DNA from: Planctomycetota bacterium
Lineage (GTDB): Bacteria > Planctomycetota > JAJSAM01 > JAJVHW01
NCBI GenBank assembly: GCA_024280885.1
Contig: JAJRPF010000015.1
Location: 37,473 to 101,472 of the forward strand
Length of the DNA: 64,000 bases
Direction of reading: 5' to 3'
The translations under genes and the position numbers were made by a program. This document shows, piece by piece, positions 1 to 8,871 of this stretch. Within the stretch, counting starts at the first letter, position 1; the number at the start of each line of letters is the position of its first letter. Under the pieces are notes generated by a model. That model was not told the origin of the DNA. It made no database searches and saw only the letters and a program-made list of their open reading frames with translations.

Positions 1-185
1 CCATCGCCGCCATCGCCGCCACCGGCATGATGCTCACGTATCTCGGTGAAACCGAAGCGGGGACGGCGGTGGACAGCGCCATCGAGCATCTCCTGACCTC
101 GGGCAAGGTGCAGAGCCTGAAGGCCGGCACGCACGGTACGACGGAGGTCGGCGACTGGGTCGTCGATCTCATCCAGGCGAAGTAG
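1..185 (+). CDS. Isocitrate/isopropylmalate dehydrogenase family, C-terminal end (partial)
   Basis: Only the last 60 codons are in the window, read from base 3 to the TAG at 183-185. The peptide has the usual C-terminus of beta-decarboxylating dehydrogenases: a helix with MMLTYLGE, then an AVDSAIEHLLTSGKV helix and a final TTEVGDWVVDLIQ helix. The family oxidatively decarboxylates isocitrate or 3-isopropylmalate with NAD(P). The substrate-specificity residues lie outside the window, so leuB and icd cannot be separated. An aconitase-superfamily gene begins about 12 kb away, too far to count as an operon. The family assignment is firm; the substrate is unknown. Confidence 0.82.
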   Translation, partial: IAAIAATGMMLTYLGETEAGTAVDSAIEHLLTSGKVQSLKAGTHGTTEVGDWVVDLIQAK

Positions 186-253
186 CGCCGGACCGCTGGC
201 GACAGCGTGAACGCGACAGATCGAACGCGGCGATCTGCGCGCGACGACAGAGC

Positions 254-283
254 GGCCCGGCCAGGAGAGATCCTGGTCGGGCC
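254..283. terminator. Hairpin terminator between convergent genes
   Basis: An inverted repeat with arms GGCCCGGCCAGGA and TCCTGGTCGGGCC (one G-T pair) and a 4-nt loop. It lies between the end of the dehydrogenase gene on the plus strand and the end of the toroid gene on the minus strand. There is no clear T-tract, so it is probably a bidirectional structural terminator. Confidence 0.6.
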
Positions 284-404
284 GTCTCGATTCGCAGGGT
301 GGGCGGGCATAGCGGGAGTCGCTTGCACTCGTCGTCGGCAGGCGCGACTTCGTCGTTCTGATCCGAGCCAGCCGGAGCGGAGTGGCGAAGCGCGAATGCG
401 CTCG

Positions 405-2513
405 CTACTCGGCTTCACTCCACGGCCCCGCGCGCACGTTGTCGTGTGCTTCGAACCACGTGGCGTATTCCGCGACCGACATCGGCGGCATGCCGCTCGT
501 GAGCGTCGGTTCGTCGCCGGTGATGGGATCGCGGGAGAGCGCGGCCAGTGCGAAGACTGCCGGGGCCGAGAGCGCGCGCCAGTGGAGTTGCGCGGTCAGT
601 TCTTCGAGTTCGTCTCCGAGATCGTTCGCAACTCTCTCGACGGGCAGAAGGCGCTTGACGAGCGCGCGAAATGCCGCGAAGCGTTCGCGTCCGGGAGCAG
701 CGCGTAGTGCTCCGAGACCGGAGAGTGCGGCGCGCGAGAGACGCACGGAGCGCTGGTCCTGTTGTGTCGTGACGCGGTCTTCCATCCACTTGAGACCCTT
801 CGCGGTTCCCGCGACTCCGATCGTCCGCATCGCGGCGTTGAGACGTGCCATCGAGGGGAAGTCCGAGGGGGAGCCGCGCAGCATGCCACTGAGCTTGTCC
901 CGGAAGCGGCGGACAGCCGCCGGGCGAGAGAGCGCGAGTCCCTTCGCCGCGGCGACGGCCGCCCGTTCACTGTCTCCGGTGCTCCAGCCCCCGAATTGAG
1001 TGAAGGTCTTCAGCAGCGCGCGCTCGATGCGTTCGCGGACGGCGGCGATCGCTTGCCCGTCGGCTGCTTGCTGCTCCGGTGTCGGCGTGTCGAGGTCGCG
1101 ATTCGGCACGAGTACCGTCTGTGTGTGCGCGAGTCTCTCGATCGCCCGGGTGAGGTCGGATGTCCCGGGCGACCCCTTCTTCAACAGCTGCCACACGCGG
1201 TCGGCCTGCGCGGTGGCAGCGGAGACGGTGACGTGCTTTGGCGGCTCCGAGCCCCGGGACGGCGTGCGCGTGGGCGCGGTCGTTCGCTTGCCCCCCGTGA
1301 CTGCTGCCGGAGGCGTCGGGACACCGCGCGGCGTTGTCGGACGGTAGACCTCGGACGCGCGTAGCAGGAAGAGGAGCGCGAACGACGTGGCGAGGATGTC
1401 CTCTTCGCCGCGCGGCTTGAACCCGCTTCGGGTCAGGCTGGTCGGACCGCTTCCCCAGCCGCCGCTCTTGTGCTGGAGAGCGAGTAACTGCTGCGCGCCC
1501 GTCACGTACCACATCAGCCCGTTCAGCTCATCGACTTCGGTGAACACGCAGGCCTTCTCCATCGCGTACATGGAGTAGTAGTAGAAGCCGAGTGGCATTT
1601 TCGGCGACCCGTCACCGAGGATCGCGCGTGCTGCGATGTCGAGCGCGCCTCGCCCGCGACGCAGGGCGATCTGCGTCCGCGCGGCGAGCACGGGATCGTA
1701 GAGAAGGTCCTCTTCGAGCGCGCCCCCCGCGAGCACCAGGTTCGCGACTCCCATGCACGTTCCCGTCGGGTATCCGGAGGCGAGGCTGATCCACGCGGAA
1801 CTGTTGACGGTGTAGCCGAACGAGCCGCTCTCCTTCTGCGCGTCGAGCAGCGATCGCAAGTGCGCTCGCCACGTACCGTGGGGCGTGTATCCGCCGGCCT
1901 TGGCGGCGGCCCAGAGCCCCAGAGCAGCAAACTGAGTCGTCGAGAGATTTGGGCCGCGTGATCCGGCGTCGATGAACGCGGTACCTCGCTCAACGCTCCC
2001 GACGCGATAGCCCCACCAGGATGTGCCGCGGTCCAACCCGCGCGTGATTTGGCCCACGATCTGCTTCGCGACGTCCGGATGGCGCATGCGTGCCTTCAAC
2101 AACATCGCCAGCAGTCCGATCTCGTACGTCCGTGACATCGCGGTCATCCGCGCGCCGCCCTTCTCGTCGATCAACCAATCGATCGCGCGGTCCGCGCCTC
2201 TTCGGGCTTTCGAGCCGCCGGAGTGAGCGAGTGCGAGACCTGCGATCGTCGTGTAGGCCACGTCGTGCTGCCCGAAGCGCCCGTGGGGTCCACGGATGAC
2301 GCCGTTCTTCAACTGCTGTTCGAGGACGAACTCGATGCCGCGTTCGATCGCTGCGTGGATCCGCGTGCGCAGCCGCGGAGGCACTCCCGCGGTCTTCAGG
2401 CGGATCTCAATCTCGCCGTTCTCCGCGCGCGCGGGAGGCGGCGCGGCAAACAGAACGACGACCGCCAGCACCGCTGCCGCCACGCGCCATCTCGGTCTCT
2501 GTGTCCGCTTCAC
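405..2513 (-). CDS. Secreted prenyltransferase/squalene-cyclase-like toroid protein
   Basis: A 702-aa protein. The GTG start is chosen for its AGGA Shine-Dalgarno 7 nt upstream and the signal peptide that follows (hydrophobic stretch about residues 11-30, cleavage near ARA-EN). The next roughly 370 residues are helical repeats of the alpha/alpha-toroid fold, with QW-like motifs such as QHKSGGWGSG (QxxxGxW) and a TSFALLFLLRAS helix. No DxDD protonation motif of squalene-hopene cyclases is visible, so cyclase activity is not supported; a binding or structural role at the cell surface is as likely. The C-terminal 300 residues after a low-complexity PTPP/TPTRTPS linker resemble nothing I recognise. 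A shorter relative is encoded at 59885-61558. Confidence 0.72.
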   Translation of the reverse strand: MKRTQRPRWRVAAAVLAVVVLFAAPPPARAENGEIEIRLKTAGVPPRLRTRIHAAIERGIEFVLEQQLKNGVIRGPHGRFGQHDVAYTTIAGLALAHSGGSKARRGADRAIDWLIDEKGGARMTAMSRTYEIGLLAMLLKARMRHPDVAKQIVGQITRGLDRGTSWWGYRVGSVERGTAFIDAGSRGPNLSTTQFAALGLWAAAKAGGYTPHGTWRAHLRSLLDAQKESGSFGYTVNSSAWISLASGYPTGTCMGVANLVLAGGALEEDLLYDPVLAARTQIALRRGRGALDIAARAILGDGSPKMPLGFYYYSMYAMEKACVFTEVDELNGLMWYVTGAQQLLALQHKSGGWGSGPTSLTRSGFKPRGEEDILATSFALLFLLRASEVYRPTTPRGVPTPPAAVTGGKRTTAPTRTPSRGSEPPKHVTVSAATAQADRVWQLLKKGSPGTSDLTRAIERLAHTQTVLVPNRDLDTPTPEQQAADGQAIAAVRERIERALLKTFTQFGGWSTGDSERAAVAAAKGLALSRPAAVRRFRDKLSGMLRGSPSDFPSMARLNAAMRTIGVAGTAKGLKWMEDRVTTQQDQRSVRLSRAALSGLGALRAAPGRERFAAFRALVKRLLPVERVANDLGDELEELTAQLHWRALSAPAVFALAALSRDPITGDEPTLTSGMPPMSVAEYATWFEAHDNVRAGPWSEAE

Positions 2514-2644
2514 GCGGTCATCCTACGCGACTCCGCGTGCGATTGGGGCCGCGTTGATGGCCCGGATGCCCAGTGCGCGGCGCAGCGCTGCCATTGTCGT
2601 GCGGGCGCGGTCCTCGCGCTGACGACGGACTCCGGACACGGAGG

Positions 2645-2673
2645 CACGCCCGGCAGGTGTGCTGCCGGGCGTG
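2645..2673 (-). terminator. Hairpin downstream of the spondin-domain gene
   Basis: A perfect 12-bp stem (CACGCCCGGCAG / CTGCCGGGCGTG) with a 5-nt loop, 28 nt past the stop of the minus-strand spondin gene. It has no T-run. It most likely terminates that gene before the toroid gene. Confidence 0.6.
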
Positions 2674-2701
2674 TTACGATCCCCTCGAACGGACGTCGAG
2701 G

Positions 2702-3409
2702 TCAGTTCACGCGGGTGATGCGGATCGACGCCGTCGGATTGCGCCAATCGTAGATCTCTGGAGCGAGATCGGCGATCCCGTGCACACCGGCATGCACGTG
2801 CACGAACCCTTCGGCACCCTCGGTGGCACGTACCCCGCCGCTGCCGAACGGAGGGCCAGGGATGAACGCTCCGTCCTCGTTGTTCTCTTCGCTACCGGCG
2901 TCGTACGCGGGCGACTGGGACATGAGGGAACGCGACGCGCCTTTCCCGCGCGGCAACGCCAAGCTGCGCGTGCCCACGAATGCGTCGTTGGTCTGCACGA
3001 GCATCGCGACCAGCGACACGAGCGTGCTGCGGCCGCGTACTTCGATCGTGATCGTCCCGGTCATGCCCGGCGGGATCGGCCCCGTCGCACTGGTCACGGA
3101 GATCACGCCGTCTGCTCCGTCGAGCGCGCCCATGAGGACGGATGCGTCGGCGTCCTCGGCGATCGCCGCCAGTCCGTTGCTTGCCGGCGCGCCAGCGCGC
3201 CAGAGCGGCGCCATGTCGTCGGTGTGGGCCACCACGAGCGGAGGTGACATCACCTGGCCGCGCGTCAGGTTTGTGACCGTGATCTCGTAGGTGCGTGTGC
3301 CTCCACGACCCATCGCCGCGGCATCGTTCGCAGCCCACAATCCTGCCGTCATCACGCCCGCCACAGCAGTGGCGATACCCGCCCTCTTCAGAATCGATCG
3401 GACCTTCAT
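2702..3409 (-). CDS. Spondin_N domain secreted protein
   Basis: A 235-aa protein. The start at 3409 is preferred over a longer reading because AGAGGAG lies just upstream and a signal peptide (KRAGIATAVAGVMTAGLWAA) follows directly. The mature protein carries the features of bacterial spondin_N domains: YEITVTNLTRGQVMSPPLVV, then a HTDDMAPLWRAGAPASNGLAAIAEDADA segment and later FVHVHAGVHGIADLAPEIYDWRNP. Spondin domains are secreted beta-rich adhesion or metal-binding modules in animals; the bacterial role is not established. It is followed by a hairpin and seems to be a single-gene unit. Confidence 0.75.
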   Translation of the reverse strand: MKVRSILKRAGIATAVAGVMTAGLWAANDAAAMGRGGTRTYEITVTNLTRGQVMSPPLVVAHTDDMAPLWRAGAPASNGLAAIAEDADASVLMGALDGADGVISVTSATGPIPPGMTGTITIEVRGRSTLVSLVAMLVQTNDAFVGTRSLALPRGKGASRSLMSQSPAYDAGSEENNEDGAFIPGPPFGSGGVRATEGAEGFVHVHAGVHGIADLAPEIYDWRNPTASIRITRVN

Positions 3410-3449
3410 GGAAATGCTCCTCTGTGCTGCCTCGCGGCGCTGCATGGAT

Positions 3450-3471
3450 GGCGCCGATCGGAGTCGGCGCC
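3450..3471. terminator. Short hairpin between anti-sigma and spondin genes
   Basis: An 8-bp perfect stem (GGCGCCGA / TCGGCGCC) with a 6-nt loop. It lies 74 nt after the anti-sigma stop and 41 nt before the spondin start on the minus strand. It could end the sigma/anti-sigma transcript or be a leader hairpin of the spondin gene; the sequence does not decide. Confidence 0.4.
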
Positions 3472-3544
3472 GGTCTCTTCCCAGGGCGCGCGCATCCTGA
3501 CGCGCTGCCCTCTCATGCAGAGATACGCCGCGTGGTGCAAGCGG

Positions 3545-4258
3545 TTACGCGGTCCGGGAGATTTTCTGTCGCGCGTGCTTGAAGTACATCGCGGCAGCGA
3601 GCAACGCAACGGCGGCCAATCCCACCCCACCGTGTCCGGCGAAGCGATGCGCGACGCCTACGAGTGGGCAGTGCAGCAGCAGCGCGATTGTCCCGGCGAT
3701 GCCGCCCGCCGTTGCGGCGAGCACGATGCGCTCTGGGTTCACGTACGGCCGGCGGTTCGTCGCGAGGAGGAAGAGCAGCGTCGGAATCGCGACGAGCGTT
3801 CCGAAGACGAGGCATCCGAGGGCGCGCGGCACGAAGTCGGCTCCGATGCCCTCGAAGGACTCGGGGTGGATCTGCACTTCATGGTGCGGGGCGGGCAGCA
3901 GTGCGAACGCGATCGGCAGTAGGAGCAGAATTGCGCCCACGCTTCGAAGTCGCGCGATTCGCGGTGCATGCACGTGAAGTGGATGGGCAAAGAGGCGGAT
4001 CGCCAGCGTCGCGGTTGCAAGAAGGACGAGTAGCGCAGCGAGCAGGCGTGGGATCGGATACGCCGCCAGATCCAGGCGCGGAGTGGCGACCAGGACGACC
4101 AATTCCAGAGCGAAAATCAGCACGAGCGCCGCGGTCCGGCGCGCAGGTGTTGCCCACGAGCGCACCCGTCGCCAGCTGCGATCTTCCGCCGCCATCTGTT
4201 CGCGGAGATCGGGAAGCAGATCGAGCGGTGCGTCCAGTTCGCGGTTCCGTTCGCTCAT
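3545..4258 (-). CDS. Six-helix membrane anti-sigma factor, NrsF/DUF1109-like
   Basis: A 237-aa protein whose ATG overlaps the stop of the preceding sigma-factor gene by 4 nt (ATGA), a common arrangement for translationally coupled sigma/anti-sigma pairs. A charged N-terminus of about 38 residues, which would face the cytoplasm and bind the sigma factor, precedes six hydrophobic helices (about residues 40-57, 71-91, 106-124, 147-168, 180-199 and 213-229). An HCP followed by spaced histidines (LLLHCPLVGVAHRFAGHGG) between helices 5 and 6 resembles the DUF1109/NrsF family of membrane anti-sigma factors. Regulation of the sigma factor by sequestration is inferred from context. Confidence 0.68.
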   Translation of the reverse strand: MSERNRELDAPLDLLPDLREQMAAEDRSWRRVRSWATPARRTAALVLIFALELVVLVATPRLDLAAYPIPRLLAALLVLLATATLAIRLFAHPLHVHAPRIARLRSVGAILLLLPIAFALLPAPHHEVQIHPESFEGIGADFVPRALGCLVFGTLVAIPTLLFLLATNRRPYVNPERIVLAATAGGIAGTIALLLHCPLVGVAHRFAGHGGVGLAAVALLAAAMYFKHARQKISRTA

Positions 4259-4848
4259 GCGTCACCGAATCCCTGCGCGTCCAGGACGAGTCGCAGCGTC
4301 TGGTAGGCCCTGTGTGCACGGACCTTCACGGCCCCGCGTGAGACGCCGAGATCACGCGCGATCTGGGCGTGCGAGCGGTGCTCTAGCCAGTGTTGGCGCA
4401 CGACGACGCGCTGGCTCTCCGGGAGATTGTCGACGGCCCGCAGCACGGCGGCGCGCGCCTCCGCTGCGTCTGGCGGAGCATTGGCTGCGACCGGTTCGTC
4501 CAGCAACGGCGATCCTCCGGGACGCCGCGCGGCGTGCCGCAGGTGATCGCGTAGCACGTTGCGCGCGATCATCATGAGCCACGGCCGGACGTCGGAGCCG
4601 TCATGGAAGTCACGCCGGGCTCTGTGGAATTGCAGAAACGTCTGCTGCGTGAGATCGCGCGCCGTTGACCGCCCAACGGTGCGGCGCATCCGTCCCAGCA
4701 CGACTCCTCCGAAACGACTGAATAGTTCGGTGAACGCATCCTGGTCGCCAGCGACGTAGGCGCGCATCAGGGCGGTGTCAGACAGCGCGCCACTCGTGGA
4801 CTCCGCGTGCCACGTGGCGCTCTTGGTCATCGCGACGGGCCGCGTCAT
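4255..4848 (-). CDS. ECF-type RNA polymerase sigma factor
   Basis: About 197 aa from the ATG at 4848; starts at 4830 or 4767 are also possible, and none has a strong Shine-Dalgarno. Region 2 reads DQDAFTELFSRFGGVVLGRMRRTVG, then DLTQQTFLQFHRARRDF and PWLMMIARNVLRDHLRHAAR, the core-binding and -10 recognition helices. Region 4 reads LPESQRVVVRQHWLEHRSHAQIARDLGVSRGAVKVRAHRAYQTLR, a standard helix-turn-helix for -35 recognition. There is no region 3, as expected for ECF sigma factors. Coupling to a membrane anti-sigma gene suggests control by an envelope or redox signal. The regulon cannot be read from this window. Confidence 0.85.
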   Translation of the reverse strand: MTRPVAMTKSATWHAESTSGALSDTALMRAYVAGDQDAFTELFSRFGGVVLGRMRRTVGRSTARDLTQQTFLQFHRARRDFHDGSDVRPWLMMIARNVLRDHLRHAARRPGGSPLLDEPVAANAPPDAAEARAAVLRAVDNLPESQRVVVRQHWLEHRSHAQIARDLGVSRGAVKVRAHRAYQTLRLVLDAQGFGDA

Positions 4849-5214
4849 CGCCGCGGCGCGCAGGTTCACGTCCGGAACGCTTCCGGCCAGCATCCAGCTC
4901 ACGAGCGAGCCGGCGCGAGCAAGTAGGTCCCAAGAGATCGTGGCTCGTATCAGCCAAGGCGAGGGGTGAAGGGCAACCGATGAATTCATTCGTCGTGCGT
5001 ATCCGCTCGGGTCGCGCAGCCCGTGGGGGCGTCACGTGCAGGGTACCGATCGAGGCTCGTGAAGGCGGCACGCCGTACCGAACCGTGCACACGAGTACGC
5101 TGCAGCGCGGCACCGGTTACGCCCCAAATCAGGAATCATGTGCCTGGCTGGCTGTGAGACGCCGTCGGACCGGCCCGCGCGGCACGCCTGCGCCTTCCGC
5201 CTGGCCGCCGCTGG
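4849..5214. other. Intergenic region upstream of the sigma factor
   Basis: A 366-nt gap between the sigma gene and the stop of the lipoprotein gene, both on the minus strand. It should hold the sigma promoter, possibly autoregulated, but I see no convincing -35/-10 pair. Open frames here have no family resemblance. Confidence 0.4.
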
Positions 5215-6222
5215 TCACTCCCCGGGAATGGGTGGAGGCACGCGCCGCAGGACGATGTGAAGGCGATCCTGCATCGTGAAGCGGTCGCTGCGGCCCCCGG
5301 CGCTGCGGATCTGTTGCTCGGAACGAATGATGAGCCCGTCGCGTCGCGAGACGGCGAGAGTCGTCGTCCATTCCGACTCGACCCAGGCGCCGTGGCGATG
5401 CTCCGTGCTCTCCGGGTCCTCGTGCTCGGGGGGCGGTGCGAGCGCCGCGCCGCCCGTGACCTCCAGCAGAATGGCGTCCGTTCCGATCCGCTTCACGGTG
5501 GTGCGGTTCCCGGTGGCACGGAGCCCCGCGGCGACTGCTGAGACGCTCGACATGAGACCCGGCGAGCCTGTCCACGACTCGCCGAGCGCGATCGGGGCGC
5601 CGCGGCGTACGCCGTCGCCCAGGATCGACCGCACACTGAAGACGGCGCGTGCGAAGGCCTCCGGGGCCGGTCCTCCGTCGGCAGTGAGCACGCTGCGCAG
5701 GTGTAGCTTTCCGTCGCGGGAGATGGTCACACGCGCGATGACCCCGTCGAGCGCGATGTCGTCCTTGACGTCGTCGAGACGACCGGACACCTTCGGTACA
5801 ACGCCTGCCGTGTCGAACTCGAGGCGATCCTTGTTCTCCACGTGCCCGTGCACCCGGTCGAAGCGTGCGGCAAGCTTCGTGCCCGCGTCGTCGACGTTCT
5901 CGACCTCGACACGGAAGAGCGTGTGGATCTCGCTCACGTCCGGGTGGGAGTCGGAACTGAAGGTCCGTTCGTGGCGCTCCATCCGTTCGAACCAGACCAC
6001 GTCGCCCCGTTCACCCGTCACCACTAGTGTGGCGGAGGTGGAGCCGTCGTTCGCAAAGGCGGCGAATCCGAGCGGCTCCGGATCGGCTGCGGCGGAAGAT
6101 GCTGACGACGACGGGGCCGACTCCTGCGCCGCGTCGTCGGTCGGCGGAGCCGAAGCGCAGCCTGCGACGAGTCCGCAGATTCCAAGTGTGAGCGCGACCG
6201 TTCTGAATCGACTCCGAGGCAT
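5215..6222 (-). CDS. Lipoprotein of unknown function
   Basis: A 335-aa protein with a type II signal peptide: a basic start (MPRSRFR), hydrophobic core and lipobox LVAGC with the lipidated Cys at residue 22. A Ser/Ala/Pro-rich spacer of about 25 residues follows, then a predicted beta-rich domain (EIHTLFRVEVENVDDAGTK, HLRSVLTADGGPAPEAFARAVFSV, a DGLIIRSEQQIRSA strand). The pattern resembles DUF6263-type lipoproteins, which compare a test quantity to error or weighting terms, but I am not certain of the family. It stands alone between hairpins and is transcribed from the minus strand. Confidence 0.6.
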   Translation of the reverse strand: MPRSRFRTVALTLGICGLVAGCASAPPTDDAAQESAPSSSASSAAADPEPLGFAAFANDGSTSATLVVTGERGDVVWFERMERHERTFSSDSHPDVSEIHTLFRVEVENVDDAGTKLAARFDRVHGHVENKDRLEFDTAGVVPKVSGRLDDVKDDIALDGVIARVTISRDGKLHLRSVLTADGGPAPEAFARAVFSVRSILGDGVRRGAPIALGESWTGSPGLMSSVSAVAAGLRATGNRTTVKRIGTDAILLEVTGGAALAPPPEHEDPESTEHRHGAWVESEWTTTLAVSRRDGLIIRSEQQIRSAGGRSDRFTMQDRLHIVLRRVPPPIPGE

Positions 6223-6273
6223 GCGACGTGTCCCCTCTCAGGTGGGCCAGAAGAGTAGCATGCGTCGCCACGA

Positions 6274-6312
6274 GAGAACGCCCGCCCCGGTCAGACCGGA
6301 ACGGGCGCTCTT
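6274..6312 (-). terminator. Hairpin downstream of the octaheme cytochrome gene
   Basis: An imperfect long stem (AAGAGCGCCCG on the minus strand pairs with CGGGCGTTCTC, plus an inner CCGGTC/GACCGG stem), starting 42 nt after the cytochrome stop. It is a probable terminator without a clear T-tract. Confidence 0.5.
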
Positions 6313-6353
6313 GTGTTGCAGGAACTCGTGTGCTGCGGAAACGTGCCTTGCGG

Positions 6354-7910
6354 CTACTTCCCGCGACCTGCTCCGAAGCGGTGTTCCGGTCGATCGAGGA
6401 TCTGGTTCAGAAGCTTCTCGACCACCGCCGCGCCCTCGCGTTTTGCGGCGTCGGTCTTGGCGAGCTCGATGATCTCGCGGATCTCCGGGACCATCTCTTG
6501 ATAGAAGCGCTCGGCGACCTCGAACGTGCCGTGCCAGTGCGCGTAGTCGGGAGCCATCATCGACGCGCCCATGCGCGCGCGGCGACCCTCGTGGTGCCAG
6601 AGGTAGAACCAGGTCCACTCGATCTTCTCGTCGAACATCGCCTTGGTCCGCAGGTCGTGCTTGAGCAGCGCGCCCATCAACTCCTTACCGGGGTTGGCGT
6701 ACTTCCCGTTGTAGAGCTCGACGAAGTCGTCGTACTGCGCGAAGAAGCCGCTCACGTACGAGGGCGCATGACACGTCGTGCAGACGTCCTTCATCGCAGC
6801 GCGCTTGTCCTGCCACGGACTCGCGATTTCGCCGCCGGGCTTGACCTGCGTTCCGTGTTCGTCGGTGTCCATGCGAGTCGACGCGGGCGGGCGGTTGTTC
6901 CACGCGATGCGGGCGCGCGGGTCATGCGTCACCGCCTGCTTGCGCGTCGCCGACATATGGCACGTCGCGCACGTCGGTGCCGCCGCGTAGTCGACTCCCA
7001 CGACCCACTTGGTCGAGTCGAGGTTCATCTCGTCCTTCTTATCCCGATACGCGATCCCGTGCTTGCTCTCCTCGTAGATCTCCTTCTGCGGGTGATCGGG
7101 TCCGAGGTGGCAGCGACCGCAGTTCTCGGGCTGACGCGCGCGGCGGGCCGAGAAGTCGTGGCGCGAGTGACACGCCGAGCAACTTCCGCGGCTGCCGTCG
7201 AGGTTGAGGCGTCCGATGCCGGTATTCGGCCACGTGGCTGTGTCGATCAGCGGGCGGCCGTTCTCGGCGCGCGCGATCTTCGTGCGGTCCACGCTCGCGG
7301 CGTCGAAGGTGATCTTCGCCTTGCCGCCACCTTCCGGAACGACGACCTTCCACGGTGTCATCGGGTCGCCCTCGGTCGACACCAGTTTGAGCTGGCTGCC
7401 GTGGCATTGGTGGCAACCGGACGCCGCGAACGACATGCCCTTCAGCACGAGCGTCTTGCCCGGCGTATGCGGATCGGGGATCTCGAAGTCGCCGCGGTGG
7501 CCTTCGACGACTTCCGCGAGCAGATTGTCGAGCGAGTGCAGAATATTGCCGGCCTTGGCGTGGTGGCTGTTCTGGAACTCCTCTGCCTCACGCTCGTGGC
7601 ATTGGGCACAGTCCTTCGGGGTCACGATGGTCGCGATCCACTCGCCCTCGTGCTCCCACGCGTCGAGATCGCTCTCTTCCGCCTCGTGGCAGCCGAGGCA
7701 GGTCACATCGCGCAGCGCATGCCGCGACCCCTTCCAGTGGGACGTGATCCCAGGCGTCACTTCCATGTGGCAGGTGACGCACTCGCCCTCTTCTTCTGCC
7801 CCGTCTTCCTGGACCGCCGCCACTGCCTGCGGCGCCCCGCTCGTTGTCAGCACGAACGCGCCAAAGCCAACGGCCAAGGCACTCAACCCGAATACGATCG
7901 CCCCACGCAT
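6354..7910 (-). CDS. Octaheme c-type cytochrome, hydroxylamine-oxidoreductase-like
   Basis: A 518-aa exported protein. The ATG at 7910 is chosen because GGGAGGGCG precedes it and a signal peptide (residues 3-31) follows. Eight CxxCH heme sites are visible at about residues 44, 71, 101, 166, 244, 264, 314 and 377, plus many histidines for axial ligation. The HLGPDHPQKEIYEESKHGI stretch after heme 6 and the CHAPSY stretch after heme 8 are typical of the HAO/octaheme nitrite-reductase group. A tyrosine in PDYAHWHG (about Y456) may correspond to the cross-linking tyrosine of oxidative HAO; alignment is needed. Family members oxidise hydroxylamine or hydrazine, or reduce nitrite, in the periplasm. 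No electron-transfer partner gene is adjacent. Confidence 0.8.
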   Translation of the reverse strand: MRGAIVFGLSALAVGFGAFVLTTSGAPQAVAAVQEDGAEEEGECVTCHMEVTPGITSHWKGSRHALRDVTCLGCHEAEESDLDAWEHEGEWIATIVTPKDCAQCHEREAEEFQNSHHAKAGNILHSLDNLLAEVVEGHRGDFEIPDPHTPGKTLVLKGMSFAASGCHQCHGSQLKLVSTEGDPMTPWKVVVPEGGGKAKITFDAASVDRTKIARAENGRPLIDTATWPNTGIGRLNLDGSRGSCSACHSRHDFSARRARQPENCGRCHLGPDHPQKEIYEESKHGIAYRDKKDEMNLDSTKWVVGVDYAAAPTCATCHMSATRKQAVTHDPRARIAWNNRPPASTRMDTDEHGTQVKPGGEIASPWQDKRAAMKDVCTTCHAPSYVSGFFAQYDDFVELYNGKYANPGKELMGALLKHDLRTKAMFDEKIEWTWFYLWHHEGRRARMGASMMAPDYAHWHGTFEVAERFYQEMVPEIREIIELAKTDAAKREGAAVVEKLLNQILDRPEHRFGAGRGK

Positions 7911-8134
7911 GCATCGCCCTCCCTGTTCCGTGCGCACCGGTCCGACGCGTTGCGCCAGACCGAGGCCAGACTGGCGCGTACCCTATGACGACCGACGCCG
8001 AGAGCGCGTTGACGCAGGTCAAGTCGCGCCACCCCGGCAGATTCGCGCGCGTGCCGTCGTCATCGCGTTTCAATGGCCGTCCGCCGACTTGCGGCTCCAC
8101 CGGGCCGCGAACCTGACGCAGACGGAGTGACGCG

Positions 8135-8848
8135 ATGACGAATGATCTCTACTTTCGACAGCTTCTGGCCGGGCGCGACTTTGCCCAGAGCGCGCCGGGC
8201 GCTGCGAGCATGCGCAACTTCGTGTACCTGATCGGTGATCGCGCGACGCGCGAGTGCGTCGTTGTCGATCCCGCGTGGGATGTGCGTGGCCTGCTCGCGC
8301 TCATCGAGGAAGACGAGATGACGTTGACGGGTGCCCTCGCGACGCATCATCACCCCGATCATGTTGGGGGCGATCTCATGGGGATGGCGCAGGTCGAGGG
8401 GTTGCCCGAGTTGCTCGACGCGTGCCCCGTGCCGGTGCGTTGCCACAAGGAAGAGTTGCCATGGATCCAGCGCGGCCTGGGACTTGAATCACGCGACCTG
8501 ACGCCAGTTGACGACGGCGATGTCGTGAAGGTCGGCTCGGTCGAGATCAAGGTCATGCATACGCCGGGGCATACGCCCGGCAGTCAGTGCTTCATCGTCG
8601 GCAACCGCCTGGTCGCGGGCGATACGCTCTTCCTAGATGGCTGCGGCCGCACCGACTTCCCCGGCGGCGACTCGGACGAGATGTACCGCAGCTTGCACCA
8701 GCGACTCGCGGCGTTGCCCGATGACACGGTCCTCTACCCGGGGCATCTCTACTCGGCGGATCCGTCGGCGACACTCGGTGAGACGCGCAGGACGAATTAC
8801 GTCTTCCGGATGCGCTCGATCGAGGACTGGCGACGGTTGCAGGGCTGA
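8135..8848 (+). CDS. MBL-fold metallo-hydrolase, glyoxalase II / persulfide dioxygenase-like
   Basis: A 237-aa protein with a GGAG Shine-Dalgarno 8 nt before the ATG. The metal-binding motif THHHPDH sits at residues 70-76, with further ligands in MHTPGHTPGS (His146), AGDTLF (Asp163) and YPGHLY (His204). The segment GDTLFLDGCGRTDFPGGD followed by a MYxSL helix is characteristic of the hydroxyacylglutathione hydrolase / ETHE1 branch. Substrates could be a thioester or a persulfide; the sequence alone does not choose. It is divergent from the cytochrome gene and 23 nt ahead of the SGNH hydrolase gene, so it is probably co-transcribed with the latter. Confidence 0.8.
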   Translation: MTNDLYFRQLLAGRDFAQSAPGAASMRNFVYLIGDRATRECVVVDPAWDVRGLLALIEEDEMTLTGALATHHHPDHVGGDLMGMAQVEGLPELLDACPVPVRCHKEELPWIQRGLGLESRDLTPVDDGDVVKVGSVEIKVMHTPGHTPGSQCFIVGNRLVAGDTLFLDGCGRTDFPGGDSDEMYRSLHQRLAALPDDTVLYPGHLYSADPSATLGETRRTNYVFRMRSIEDWRRLQG

Positions 8849-8871
8849 CCCGTGGCGCGGGGCTCCCGACC

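Noticed and set aside
207..999. Plus-strand frames opposite the first toroid gene
   Set aside because: Antisense shadows: no Shine-Dalgarno and no family resemblance, while the minus-strand frame has a signal peptide and toroid repeats.
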